A DNA stretch of 64,000 bases from Shewanella waksmanii ATCC BAA-643 (lineage in GTDB: Bacteria > Pseudomonadota > Gammaproteobacteria > Enterobacterales > Shewanellaceae). Positions 9,056 to 17,536 of the stretch are shown piece after piece (positions within the stretch are counted from its first letter, which is position 1; each line of letters starts with the position of its first letter). The translations under genes were made by a program, and so were the position numbers. The notes beneath the pieces were generated by a model. It searched no databases and was not told where the DNA came from. It saw nothing but the letters and a program-made list of their open reading frames with translations. The stretch lies in contig NZ_JAEH01000016.1 of assembly GCF_000518805.1 (NCBI RefSeq), positions 1 to 64,000 of the forward strand. Direction: 5' to 3'.

Positions 9056-10975
9056 TTACTTCAAGTTAGCCATCAACATCTGATTCATCAACTTAATGAA
9101 CGCTGATGGGTCAGATAAGCTGCCTTTTTCTGATAACTGAGCTTGCTGTAACAACAACTCAGCCCACTGACCAAATAGTTGCTCATCTTGCTCGTTGTCT
9201 AGACGCGCTACCAATGGGTGCTCAGGGTTAATTTCAAATGTTGGTTTTGTTTCCGGTACTTCTTGACCAGCCGCTTGCATCAGCTTAATCATTTGGCTAG
9301 ACATCTCGCCCTCACCGGCCACAACACACGCTGGGGTATCGGTTAGTCGTGAAGTCACCTTAACATCGGCCACTTTATCACCGAGAACATCTTTCACTCG
9401 AGTGATTAATCCTTCTGATTCTGTTTGCAACTTCTCTTGTGCTTCTTTATCAGCCGCATCTTCAAGGTCGCCTAGTTGCAAATCACCGCGAGTTACTGAG
9501 TGCAATTGCTTGCCGTCAAATTCAGTAAGGTGATTAATCAACCACTCATCGATGCGCTCAGATATCAATAATACTTCAATGCCTTTCTTGCGCAGTAATT
9601 CAAGATGAGGACTGTTTGCTGCCGCTTCGTGGCTATCAGCAACAATGAAGTAAATCTTAGTCTGACCTTCTTTCATGCGCGACACATAGTCAGCTAAACT
9701 TACCGTTGGCTCTGCACCATTGCCTTCTGTAGAGGCAAAGCGCAGTAATCCAGCAACACGCTCTTTGTTAGCGAAATCTTCAGCAGGGCCTTCTTTCAGT
9801 ACTTGACCAAACTCAGCCCAAAACGTCTGATATTTCTCTGCATCGTTCTTAGCAAGCTTCTCTAACATACCTAGCACACGCTTGGTAACTGCGGTGCGCA
9901 GTGCTGTGGTCACCTTGTTATCTTGTAAGATTTCACGTGACACGTTAAGTGGTAAATCGTTTGAATCAATAAGACCTTGAACAAAACGTAAATAGCTCGG
10001 CATAAACTGCTCAGCATCATCCATAACAAACACACGTTGTACGAATAATTTCAAACCATGTTTACGGTCGCGGTTCCACATATCCCAAGGTGCTTTCGCT
10101 GGGATATAGAGCACGCTAGTGTATTCCTGTTTGCCTTCTACGCGGTTATGGCTCCAAAGCAGCGGGTCAGTAAAGTCATGAGAGATGTGCTTATAAAACT
10201 CTTGATACTCTTCTTCGGTCACATCGCTTTTGTTACGTGTCCAAAGCGCTGTTGCCTTGTTCATTGCTTGCCACTGACCTTCAGTCGCCGCAATCGCTTC
10301 GCCACCTTCTTCAGTCGCCTCTTGTGCAGGCGTGCCCTCTTGCCACATCTCTACAGGGACTGAAATATGATCAGAGTACTTAGTAATAATTGAACGTAGA
10401 CGGAAATCATCAGCAAACTCTTTTTCATCTTCGCGTAGGTGCAAAGTGATCTTGGTTCCACGGCTTGCTTTACTGATGGTATCAACGGTGAAGTCACCTT
10501 CGCCTGCTGACTCCCACTTCACCGCTTCATCGGCACCATGGCCAGCAGCACGTGTTTCTACCGTGACTTGATCAGCAACGATGAATGCAGAATAAAAACC
10601 CACACCAAACTGACCAATCAGTTGTGAATCTTTAGATTCATCACCTGAAAGGTTTTTGAAAAATTCGGCAGTACCAGACTTAGCAATCGTACCTAAGTGT
10701 TCAATCACACCATCACGAGTCATACCAATGCCGTTGTCTTCGATAGTGACAGCGCCTTGCTCTTTGTCGGCACTGATGCGAACGCGTAGCTCACCATCGC
10801 CCTCATACAAAGCATCATTTGTCAGCGCTTCATAACGAAGTTTGTCTGCCGCATCAGCGGCATTTGATACCAATTCACGCAAGAAAATCTCTTTGTTTGA
10901 ATACAAAGAGTGGATCATCAAATTCAGTAATTGTTTGACCTCGGTTTGAAAGCCATGAGTTTCTTGTTGTGACAT
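9056..10975 (-). CDS. htpG: Molecular chaperone HtpG (Hsp90)
   Basis: HtpG is the cytosolic ATP-dependent bacterial Hsp90. The 639-residue protein has the GHKL ATPase motifs [24 protein letters not shown] and [11 protein letters not shown] in its N-terminal domain, the catalytic-loop region [13 protein letters not shown] in the middle domain, and a C-terminal dimerisation domain. E. coli HtpG is slightly shorter (624). A near-perfect sigma-32 promoter lies at 11036-11063, so it should be strongly heat-induced. It ends at its own terminator at 9006-9037. Confidence 0.97.
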   Translation of the reverse strand: MSQQETHGFQTEVKQLLNLMIHSLYSNKEIFLRELVSNAADAADKLRYEALTNDALYEGDGELRVRISADKEQGAVTIEDNGIGMTRDGVIEHLGTIAKSGTAEFFKNLSGDESKDSQLIGQFGVGFYSAFIVADQVTVETRAAGHGADEAVKWESAGEGDFTVDTISKASRGTKITLHLREDEKEFADDFRLRSIITKYSDHISVPVEMWQEGTPAQEATEEGGEAIAATEGQWQAMNKATALWTRNKSDVTEEEYQEFYKHISHDFTDPLLWSHNRVEGKQEYTSVLYIPAKAPWDMWNRDRKHGLKLFVQRVFVMDDAEQFMPSYLRFVQGLIDSNDLPLNVSREILQDNKVTTALRTAVTKRVLGMLEKLAKNDAEKYQTFWAEFGQVLKEGPAEDFANKERVAGLLRFASTEGNGAEPTVSLADYVSRMKEGQTKIYFIVADSHEAAANSPHLELLRKKGIEVLLISERIDEWLINHLTEFDGKQLHSVTRGDLQLGDLEDAADKEAQEKLQTESEGLITRVKDVLGDKVADVKVTSRLTDTPACVVAGEGEMSSQMIKLMQAAGQEVPETKPTFEINPEHPLVARLDNEQDEQLFGQWAELLLQQAQLSEKGSLSDPSAFIKLMNQMLMANLK

Positions 10976-11035
10976 CGATTATTCCTTCTAATTTCACTAA
11001 ACACGTCGATGCAATTAGCATCTCTATGGCACTAG

Positions 11036-11063
11036 AGATGGGGTTGGTTTTTTGCTTTTCAAG
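11036..11063 (-). promoter_or_regulatory. Sigma-32 heat-shock promoter of htpG
   Basis: Read on the minus strand, CTTGAAA (11063-11057) and CCCATCT (11042-11036) are separated by 14 bases. This matches the RpoH consensus CTTGAAA-N11-16-CCCATnT. It lies 61 bases upstream of the htpG start codon. Confidence 0.9.
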
Positions 11064-11093
11064 GAAAAAAGTGCACCTTTGGTGTTTTTGCAC

Positions 11094-11129
11094 AAAAAAA
11101 GCCCAGATAAGCGATTATCTAGGCTTTTT
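11094..11129 (-). terminator. recR terminator
   Basis: The stem AAAAAGCC-c-AGATAA-gcga-TTATCT-a-GGCTTTTT lies 27 bases past the recR stop and ends in a T run on the minus strand. It closes the dnaX-ybaB-recR unit and insulates it from the htpG promoter. Confidence 0.85.
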
Positions 11130-11155
11130 AACAGACTTTGTCGTGGCAGATCTAG

Positions 11156-11755
11156 TTACAACGGTAACCGACCATTAAATGATAATGCTAATGTGGTGCT
11201 GTCGACATACTCGAGCTCACCGCCAACGGGAACACCGTGTGCGATACGACTAACGCTAATGTCAGCGCTTTTTGCCATATCCGCAATATAATGTGCCGTT
11301 GCATCACCTTCTACCGTTGGATTGGTTGCTAAGATCAATTCAGTGACTTTGCCTGACGCAATCTGCTTGGCCAATAACGCCAGACCTAACTCATCAGGTC
11401 CGACACCATCTAATGGTGATAGATGGCCGAGTAATACAAAGTATCTGCCTGAAAAATGCCCTCCTGCTTCGATGGCTAATACATCGGCAGGGGTTTCTAC
11501 CACACAAATCACACCTGACTCTGTGCGCTTATGATTGGCACAGATAGGACAAAGATCTTCTTCGGTAAATGTGCGGCAGTCATCGCAATGACCCACTTCG
11601 CTCATCGCACTCGACAATGCTTCAGCAAGCTGTTTGCCAGGCTTTCTATCACGTTCTAAAAGCTGAAAAGCCATCCGCTGTGCAGATTTAGGACCCACAC
11701 CCGGTAGGCAACGCAACGATTGAATCAGCTCATCAACAAGCGGGCTAAATTTCAT
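11156..11755 (-). CDS. recR: Recombination mediator protein RecR
   Basis: RecR works with RecF and RecO to load RecA at single-strand gaps. The 199-residue protein has the N-terminal helix-hairpin-helix ([17 protein letters not shown]), a C4 zinc site at Cys57, Cys60, Cys69 and Cys72, and a Toprim domain beginning [12 protein letters not shown]. It is full length. It follows ybaB by four bases and belongs to the dnaX-ybaB-recR transcription unit, as in E. coli. Confidence 0.97.
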   Translation of the reverse strand: MKFSPLVDELIQSLRCLPGVGPKSAQRMAFQLLERDRKPGKQLAEALSSAMSEVGHCDDCRTFTEEDLCPICANHKRTESGVICVVETPADVLAIEAGGHFSGRYFVLLGHLSPLDGVGPDELGLALLAKQIASGKVTELILATNPTVEGDATAHYIADMAKSADISVSRIAHGVPVGGELEYVDSTTLALSFNGRLPL

Positions 11756-11759
11756 GGCG

Positions 11760-12089
11760 TTAGAAAGGCATCTTCATACCAGGTGGTAATTGCATGCCAC
11801 CGGTCACTTCAGCCATTTTCTCTTTTTGATTCTCTTCAACACGACGTGCCGCATCATTACATGCTGCTGCTATCAAGTCTTCTAGCATCTCTTTGTCATC
11901 TTCAAGTAGGCTTTCGTCGATATCGACTTTGCGTACACTGTGAGAGCCTGTCATGGTCACTTTAACAAGACCTGCACCTGCTTCACCGGTGACTTCCATA
12001 CGTGCAATCTCTTCTTGCACTTGGGCCATCTTGTCTTGCATCATCTGGGCCTGCTTCATCAGGTTGCCCATACCGCCTTTTCCAAACAT
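11760..12089 (-). CDS. ybaB: YbaB/EbfC nucleoid-associated protein
   Basis: This 109-residue dimeric DNA-binding protein has the family start [20 protein letters not shown], the core motif [23 protein letters not shown] and the tail LPPGMKMPF. It binds DNA and affects nucleoid organisation. It lies between dnaX and recR, the usual position, with a 109-base gap after dnaX and four bases before recR. Confidence 0.96.
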   Translation of the reverse strand: MFGKGGMGNLMKQAQMMQDKMAQVQEEIARMEVTGEAGAGLVKVTMTGSHSVRKVDIDESLLEDDKEMLEDLIAAACNDAARRVEENQKEKMAEVTGGMQLPPGMKMPF

Positions 12090-12198
12090 ATCGATCTCTC
12101 TATCAATAATAAAATCTGGCTAATCTTACTCAATTAGCATTAATAAGCAATTAAAGCTGGTTGATAAACTCAAATAATTTGCTAGTACTGTGAATTAG

Positions 12199-15111
12199 CT
12201 ATGACTCTGGCAACCGAGAAAAGTTCGAACTACTGATCAACTCAATACTCTCGCCCTTACTCGTCATCAACTCAGGAGCATAGCTGATGCTACCGGGTTC
12301 AAGCTCTATTTGCATAAACTGATGCAACCATTGAATATGCTCATCACTTTGCAGACTATAATCTGCCTGCGCGAGTAGTTCTTTATGGAATCGTTGCCTG
12401 ATTTCCAAAGGTGTTTCACGATTTGAATCTACACCCACATCAATCTGAATCTCATATTGCTCGCCTAACGCATTAGCCAGCGCTTGTTGCAGTTGCTCTA
12501 TAGCTATCGGCGCGGCTAAATGTTTTTGATTTGGCTTAAGCAGCAAAGCCAACGGCGAGCTAAACTGTGGACATACTGAATTGACCGCCAACTGCCTCAC
12601 CCGGCCGCCAACATCCAAGACAGACATCAATCGATACCATTTTAAATCAGTGTCATGTCCAGTTACCTGATTTTCTCCTAACGGTGGTAACACCGCGAGC
12701 ACAGCGCTTTCGCTGCGTTGATGGCTCTCAATGAGATCGTGGCTGTTAGCTGGTTCATGGCTATTATCTGGTTCATGACTGTTAACTGGCTCAGGGCTGT
12801 TAACTTGCTCATGGCTGTTAACTGGCTCAAGGCTGTTATCAAGCGCTATCCCCTGGCGGGGTCGGTCTTGAGCTTGCTGCGTTGATGGCTCGCTATTCGC
12901 AGCGCCTGCTTCGCTTGTCGGTGGCGCAGATAAAGCGGCAGCTTGTGCTTGAATATCAAGGTTACCTGCTTGCGGGTTTGGCTCCCAAGGTGGCCTATCT
13001 TCACTTGAAGTGGCGTGCGTAGCCGACACGCCCTCATCTTCATCAGCGGCTTCTGCCTGTGGCTTATCCGAGCGAGCACTATCAGCGCCAAAGAGCTTAT
13101 CGCTACTTTCATCTTCACTCGCTGACTGAGGACTTTCAGCGGGTTTTCGTGTGGGTGGCACAAAGGCCTTTTTATCACTTAAAGGCTTTTTTGTGTCACT
13201 CTCCTTAGCAGGCTCTGCATCTAGGTCAGTGAGCAAGGATTGACGCGCAGCAAGCACGGCATCAAGCGGATCATCAAATGGTTCAGCTGGCGCAGGACTT
13301 TGCTCAGAGCTGTTTTTAGACTCAGGGCTGTTAATTGGCTCAGGGCTGCTACCCGGCTCAAGGCTGTTAACTGGCTCAAGGCTGTTATTCGTCGCCGTCG
13401 GAGCATCAAACAAAGGTTGCGATGGCTCATCGACAAAATAACCGTCTTGAGAATCATCCATCGCGCCTGATTGCATCGCGTACTGTTCTAGCGGTATTTG
13501 CTCATCGCCGCTAAAACTCTGATCAGCGACGGGTTCTGGACCAACCGCGGGTTTTAGCTCTGAATCTTTAACATCTCGATTATTGCTAGCAGAAACCTGC
13601 CCTGCCGGTGTTGAGCTTGATTTAGAGGCAGACGTGGGCGTTGACGGGGATATTGCTGTTGCACCAGACGCCAAACTCATGTCTTCACGCTGCGCTGATG
13701 TTGTTTCGCTCTCTTGTACTTGGCCGCTATGCATTTGGCTTTGCGCTTGGCTCAATATCAGTGCTTGCTCGCTCAATAATGCCGCATTTTCGGCATCATC
13801 GCTTTCGACATCACCTGCTGGCTCAGCGTCTATAATCTGCTCGGCTTTGGCTACTGGATTTGCAGCTTCCCCTGGATCATCTGCGGCCGTCTGACTCGAT
13901 GTTTGCTCTTGGCTATTTGCTTGTTTCGCGTTAACAACTTTCTGCTCACTTAGGGCTGGTTTACTATCATCAACCACACTAGGTAGCGGCTTTAGAACAT
14001 GGGGCTCAGCGAGCCAGCGCTTGACAGGTTTTTCAGGTACAAATGCTACCGCCCTTAATAGTGCCATTTCCAAACCAGATTTAGGATCTGCTGCATGGGG
14101 TAAGTCACGACGGCCATTTAAAAGTAGCTGGTAATATAACTGTACTTGCTCAGGATTAAGTTGCCCTGAGAAATGGCTGATCTGCTGCGCGTAAGCAGAC
14201 AACTGGGCCGCAGCTGGTGCAAATTGGGTCAAAGTAATTTGATGCAATAACTCAAGTAAACCCCGTAGCACCTCTTCTGGCTGGGCGCCCATTGTCAGTA
14301 CCTGATTAACTAAGGTCATCAATTGGCCAATATCGCCCTGAGTTAACCCATCAAGCAATGCAATAACATAGCCTTCATCGATTGTCCCTAGCATAGTTTG
14401 CACTAAGGCAAGTTTAATATGGCCGGCACCAAAAGCTATCGATTGGTCGGTTAAACTCAAGGCATCACGCATACTGCCGTTGGCAGCTTTTGCCAGCAAA
14501 TTAATCGCCGCTTCTTCATGATCCACTTGCTCTTGCTCAAGGATATGGGTCAATTGTTGGCTGATCTGTTCTTGAGTCAGGCTTTTTAAATTAAATTGCA
14601 AACAGCGTGATAATACCGTGACGGGCAGGCGCTGGGGATCTGTCGTCGCTAACAGAAATTTGACATGCTCAGGCGGTTCTTCCAACGTTTTCAGTAAGGC
14701 ATTAAAACTACTACGCGATAGCATATGCACTTCGTCAATCAAATAAACCTTGAAACGACCGCGGCTAGGTCGATACTGAACGTTATCAAGTAGTTCACGC
14801 GTATCGTCAACTTTAGTGCGAGAAGCTGCATCCACTTCAATCAAATCAACAAAGCGACCTTCGGCAATCTCGATACAGCTGGAACAGGTACCGCACGGGG
14901 TTGCTGTGACACCTTGTTCGCAATTGAGTCCTTTCGCAAATAGCCGAGCTAAACTGGTCTTGCCCACGCCGCGTGTGCCTGAAAATAGATAAGCATGATG
15001 CAAGCGGTTTTGGGTCAACGCATTGGTTAGCGCATGTAAAACATGTGATTGACCGACCATTTGTTCAAAAGTGGCAGGGCGCCATTTTCTGGCTAACACC
15101 TGATATGACAT
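12199..15111 (-). CDS. dnaX: DNA polymerase III subunits tau (and gamma by frameshift)
   Basis: DnaX is the clamp-loader ATPase. The start chosen is the ATG at 15111 (MSYQVLARKWRPATFEQMVG), which has GGGGAGTT just upstream; a longer frame to 15201 has no support. The 970-residue protein has a P-loop GTRGVGKT at residues 45-52, zinc cysteines at 64, 73, 76 and 79, Walker B DEVHML, and sensor LLATTDPQRLPVTVLSRC. After about residue 375 comes a very long acidic Pro/Ser-rich linker with two blocks of six-residue repeats. The tau C-terminal domain, which binds the polymerase alpha subunit, starts near residue 850 (TDLKWYRLMSVLDVGG). E. coli tau is 643 residues, so the linker is greatly enlarged. 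A slippery heptamer lies at 13186-13192. Confidence 0.95.
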   Translation of the reverse strand: MSYQVLARKWRPATFEQMVGQSHVLHALTNALTQNRLHHAYLFSGTRGVGKTSLARLFAKGLNCEQGVTATPCGTCSSCIEIAEGRFVDLIEVDAASRTKVDDTRELLDNVQYRPSRGRFKVYLIDEVHMLSRSSFNALLKTLEEPPEHVKFLLATTDPQRLPVTVLSRCLQFNLKSLTQEQISQQLTHILEQEQVDHEEAAINLLAKAANGSMRDALSLTDQSIAFGAGHIKLALVQTMLGTIDEGYVIALLDGLTQGDIGQLMTLVNQVLTMGAQPEEVLRGLLELLHQITLTQFAPAAAQLSAYAQQISHFSGQLNPEQVQLYYQLLLNGRRDLPHAADPKSGLEMALLRAVAFVPEKPVKRWLAEPHVLKPLPSVVDDSKPALSEQKVVNAKQANSQEQTSSQTAADDPGEAANPVAKAEQIIDAEPAGDVESDDAENAALLSEQALILSQAQSQMHSGQVQESETTSAQREDMSLASGATAISPSTPTSASKSSSTPAGQVSASNNRDVKDSELKPAVGPEPVADQSFSGDEQIPLEQYAMQSGAMDDSQDGYFVDEPSQPLFDAPTATNNSLEPVNSLEPGSSPEPINSPESKNSSEQSPAPAEPFDDPLDAVLAARQSLLTDLDAEPAKESDTKKPLSDKKAFVPPTRKPAESPQSASEDESSDKLFGADSARSDKPQAEAADEDEGVSATHATSSEDRPPWEPNPQAGNLDIQAQAAALSAPPTSEAGAANSEPSTQQAQDRPRQGIALDNSLEPVNSHEQVNSPEPVNSHEPDNSHEPANSHDLIESHQRSESAVLAVLPPLGENQVTGHDTDLKWYRLMSVLDVGGRVRQLAVNSVCPQFSSPLALLLKPNQKHLAAPIAIEQLQQALANALGEQYEIQIDVGVDSNRETPLEIRQRFHKELLAQADYSLQSDEHIQWLHQFMQIELEPGSISYAPELMTSKGESIELISSSNFSRLPES
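12712..12837 (-). repeat. Coding minisatellite in dnaX, seven 18-bp units
   Basis: Seven tandem hexapeptide units are encoded: NSLEPV, NSHEQV, NSPEPV, NSHEPD, NSHEPA, NSHDLI and ESHQRS. They lie in the linker before the tau C-terminal domain. The DNA units are near-identical at the start of the block and diverge towards its end. Confidence 0.85.
13166..13206 (-). promoter_or_regulatory. Predicted programmed -1 frameshift signal in dnaX
   Basis: On the minus strand, AAGGAG (13206-13201), an 8-base spacer and the heptamer A-AAA-AAG (13192-13186) are in the correct phase (codons 640-642, ACA AAA AAG). A short stem, GCCTTT/AAAGGC with a 9-base loop (13186-13166), follows. A -1 slip would add Ala-Phe-Lys and stop at TGA (13177-13175), giving a 645-residue gamma-like product. 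E. coli dnaX uses the same heptamer and an upstream Shine-Dalgarno stimulator. Confidence 0.7.
13297..13386 (-). repeat. Coding minisatellite in dnaX, five 18-bp units
   Basis: Five tandem hexapeptide units are encoded: NSLEPV, NSLEPG, SSPEPI, NSPESK and NSSEQS. The block lies N-terminal to the predicted frameshift site and shares its unit with the block at 12712-12837, about 460 bases away. Confidence 0.85.
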
Positions 15112-15260
15112 GGAACTCCCCAACGTGTCATGAAAATGAGATAGCGGGATACACTCCCTAACTGAAGCACAATACCATGCTAATGCTAAAGTCGCTAGCA
15201 AGCACAGACTTCATCGAGCTAACTGACTGAAAAGTAGCTTTGCAAGGCGTTGAAAACAAA

Positions 15261-15294
15261 AACGCCAACGATAACAAACAGTATCATTGGCGTT
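15261..15294 (-). terminator. apt terminator
   Basis: The inverted repeat AACGCCAA/TTGGCGTT has an inner GATA/TATC pair. On the minus strand it is followed by a T-rich run. It lies 31 bases beyond the apt stop. Confidence 0.75.
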
Positions 15295-15324
15295 CAGTTA
15301 GCTTTATGGCAAGTAAAAAGCGGC

Positions 15325-15870
15325 TTATTCGCCTTCAAACTCAACCAGTTTAACCAGCTCAAGTCCCATCGCTGCTAATTTTGTTTCACCGCCAAGGTCT
15401 GGCAGCGAAATAACGAACGCCGCATGACTCACTTCACCACCTAATTGACGAATCAACTTCACAGTTGCTTCGATTGTGCCACCGGTTGCCAACAGATCAT
15501 CAACCACAAGTACTTTATCTTCAGCGGTAATTGCATCGGTATGAATTTCAAGCATGTCATGGCCATACTCTAACTCATAGCTTTCGCTGATCGTGTTGCG
15601 TGGTAACTTGCCGGGTTTACGTACGGGCACAAAACCAAGACCTAACTCCAACGCTAATGGCGCACCAAACAAAAATCCACGCGCCTCAGTGCCCACCACT
15701 TTGGTAAAACCAAAATCTTTATAGTGTTCAACTAATAAAGCAATCGTTGCCTGATAGGCCTCAGGTTGTTCCATTAAGCTGGTAACATCTCTAAACAAGA
15801 TGCCTGGCTTTGGATAATCTGGAATGGTTTTAATGCTTTGCTTAATCAACGCAAGTTTATCTGTGTTCAT
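15325..15870 (-). CDS. apt: Adenine phosphoribosyltransferase
   Basis: Apt makes AMP from adenine and PRPP in purine salvage. The start chosen is the ATG at 15870 ([20 protein letters not shown]), giving 181 residues, close to the 183 of E. coli; the frame is open further upstream to 15915, but that extension is not homologous. Key motifs are [13 protein letters not shown] near the N-terminus, [14 protein letters not shown], and the PRPP loop [13 protein letters not shown]. It sits upstream of dnaX as in E. coli, but with its own terminator between them. Confidence 0.96.
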   Translation of the reverse strand: MNTDKLALIKQSIKTIPDYPKPGILFRDVTSLMEQPEAYQATIALLVEHYKDFGFTKVVGTEARGFLFGAPLALELGLGFVPVRKPGKLPRNTISESYELEYGHDMLEIHTDAITAEDKVLVVDDLLATGGTIEATVKLIRQLGGEVSHAAFVISLPDLGGETKLAAMGLELVKLVEFEGE

Positions 15871-16081
15871 TGCTATCATCTTTTGAGTCATCCCGAATAA
15901 AATCGGGCAGGCCAAAAACAGGCCACTAGATTAGAATTTTCGGCTAAGCTTAAGCCGCTTTAGATGCAGTTGCAACAATCGATGCCGAGATCCACAACAT
16001 AGATTGCTATGGCAGATCACATTTTTGCAATTCAATAAGCTTAGGCTGTGTGGCACATTTTAACGCGGCTGAGCAGCAGTA

Positions 16082-16453
16082 TTATTCATCTTCCAATTCT
16101 GGAATTTGCCGCAAATAAAGCAGTAGCGCGGTACAAAAGCACATCAACATCACTTTAACCCATAGCAAAGGAACGATGGCAATACTGATGGCAAAGCTGA
16201 TGGTGCTTGCAATATATGCTTTACGTTTTAATCCTTTGCGAATGGCTCGTTTGCTATCCCAATCTCTCAGTGCTTCAGCAAACCAAGGATGGGTCATCAA
16301 CCAATTGTGTAATCGTTGGCTTGAACGAGCAAAGCTATAGGCAGCAAGCAGAATAAACGGCACGGTGGGCAATAGTGGCACGACAATACCGATGAGCCCC
16401 AATACTAAGGCGCATAGTCCGACAATCAGAAAAAAACCGCGTTTTAATACCAT
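16082..16453 (-). CDS. ybaN: YbaN-family (DUF454) inner-membrane protein
   Basis: This 123-residue protein has a hydrophobic N-terminal segment (residues 7-40), a conserved cytoplasmic stretch with HPWFAEALRDW and RAIRKGLKRKA, and a C-terminal pair of membrane helices. The pattern PLLPTVPFILLAAYSFARSS is the family hallmark. Function is not established. It lies next to apt, as in E. coli. Confidence 0.9.
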   Translation of the reverse strand: MVLKRGFFLIVGLCALVLGLIGIVVPLLPTVPFILLAAYSFARSSQRLHNWLMTHPWFAEALRDWDSKRAIRKGLKRKAYIASTISFAISIAIVPLLWVKVMLMCFCTALLLYLRQIPELEDE

Positions 16454-16541
16454 CTATTTTCCAATAAAAAACCACTCGTAAAAGAGTGGTTAGTATACCT
16501 AATTGCATCCGCTAAAACAGGAATGCTTATCATTACTGTGA

Positions 16542-16661
16542 CTAAAGCACACCTGCATGCTTCAACCACGACAGGCTTGCGGGTAATGTTGGTAGCAATA
16601 AGACTAATAAAAATCCAATAAAATAAACGGCATTAAATGGGTCTTTAAACGGCTGGCTCAT
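16542..16661 (-). CDS. Small single-span membrane protein (39 residues)
   Basis: This short frame has GAGG five bases before its ATG at 16661. The product starts MSQPFKDPFN and continues with a hydrophobic span (AVYFIGFLLVLLLPTLP) and a short polar tail (SWLKHAGVL). The composition and ribosome binding site suggest a real membrane micro-protein. A perfect FNR-type palindrome and a CRP-type box lie immediately upstream. It lies 119 bases downstream of the MNIO operon, where some related operons have a DoxX-family gene, but it shares no visible similarity with DoxX. I do not recognise the family. Confidence 0.65.
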   Translation of the reverse strand: MSQPFKDPFNAVYFIGFLLVLLLPTLPASLSWLKHAGVL

Positions 16662-16692
16662 GCTTTCCTCACTGTTTGTTGGCGTTGTTTTA

Positions 16693-16706
16693 TTGATCTA
16701 GATCAA
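16693..16706. promoter_or_regulatory. Perfect FNR/EtrA-type box
   Basis: TTGATCTAGATCAA matches the FNR consensus TTGAT-N4-ATCAA at every defined base. Its centre is 38 bases upstream of the 39-residue ORF start, too close for usual class II activation with a leader. It may therefore overlap the core promoter and act as a repressor site. Confidence 0.75.
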
Positions 16707-16722
16707 TTTTTGGCGCCATTAT

Positions 16723-16738
16723 AGTGATGAACGTCACA
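16723..16738. promoter_or_regulatory. CRP-type box
   Basis: AGTGA-TGAACG-TCACA fits TGTGA-N6-TCACA with one mismatch. The centre lies about 69 bases upstream of the small ORF start, so class II activation would place the transcript start about 28 bases before the ATG. Confidence 0.6.
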
Positions 16739-16780
16739 GATAGATAGCCTCTTAAGCAAACAAATTTTAGCCCTTAAGTA

Positions 16781-17536
16781 TTAACCTTGACTGAATTTAG
16801 TCATTCTAACGATTCCTTTACCAGCCATGTCCTGCAACATCTGCATACTGCCTTGGGCCAATATTTGCGGATCCATCTCAACAAAGGTTGCTGTTAACCA
16901 CTCCACTAACTGCTGATAGCTCACACCTTGATGTTCAGCTAAGTAAGCGAGCACTTGTGCACTGAGCGGATTTAGCTGTAAAAAGCACACCTCTTCTTCC
17001 GCATCTCGATAAACACAAAAAAAGCTCGGCTGGGCCTGTGGTGAGCAAGGTTGGTATTCAGGGCTTATTCGATGGACTTCATAATGATACTGCGCAATTT
17101 GAGCACTGTCTGACAACACTAATTGCCCGCAATCAATCGCTTGGTCAGTTATCATCACATGTAGTGGATTATCCCGCTCGGTCACGACATTGAGCTCTAA
17201 CCATTCATAGTGGGCCAACTCCAGCATAAAGTCTGGGTCATTATCATCAGCTTGGTATTCATGCTGTAAAAATAGCAGGAACTCTTGGGCAATCTCGATG
17301 AACAAAGGGGTTTGACAGTCATGGCTCACAAAAAACTGCTGCACTATCTTCCGCCATGCTTGCTCACTGTATAAAGAGCACAGCACCGGGAATGCATTGC
17401 TAACAAAGCCATTAACGTTATTAAAGAATAACTCTCGATACACCGACATTCGGCGCTCGTCGGTCCCTTCAGGCAAGGGGCGACTTGGGTCGCAAATATA
17501 GTCTATAAATGAGCGCTGTATTTCAGAAAATGCCAC
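16781..17536 (-). CDS. hvfC: DUF2063 partner protein of the MNIO enzyme (HvfC/BufC-like)
   Basis: This 251-residue cytosolic protein has an N-terminal DUF2063 domain (FSEIQRSFIDYICDPSRPLP, then RRMSVYRELFFNNVNGFVSNAFPVL) and a C-terminal part with a winged-helix-like end. In the HvfA/bufferin pathways such proteins bind the precursor and form the complex with the DUF692 oxidase; they are named DNA-binding only historically. The GTG start overlaps the TAG stop of the oxidase gene by one base, so the two are translationally coupled. Assignment rests on family features and the operon. Confidence 0.85.
   Translation of the reverse strand: MAFSEIQRSFIDYICDPSRPLPEGTDERRMSVYRELFFNNVNGFVSNAFPVLCSLYSEQAWRKIVQQFFVSHDCQTPLFIEIAQEFLLFLQHEYQADDNDPDFMLELAHYEWLELNVVTERDNPLHVMITDQAIDCGQLVLSDSAQIAQYHYEVHRISPEYQPCSPQAQPSFFCVYRDAEEEVCFLQLNPLSAQVLAYLAEHQGVSYQQLVEWLTATFVEMDPQILAQGSMQMLQDMAGKGIVRMTKFSQG

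Noticed and set aside
13240..13470. Plus-strand basic frame (WLRAVN-type repeats) opposite dnaX
   Set aside because: It is the antisense of the dnaX hexapeptide repeats and has no independent support.
15112..15201. N-terminal extension of dnaX to 15201
   Set aside because: The extension is not DnaX-like; the ATG at 15111 has a good ribosome binding site and the family N-terminus.
15871..15915. N-terminal extension of apt to 15915
   Set aside because: [13 protein letters not shown] at 15870 matches the family start; the upstream codons are not homologous.
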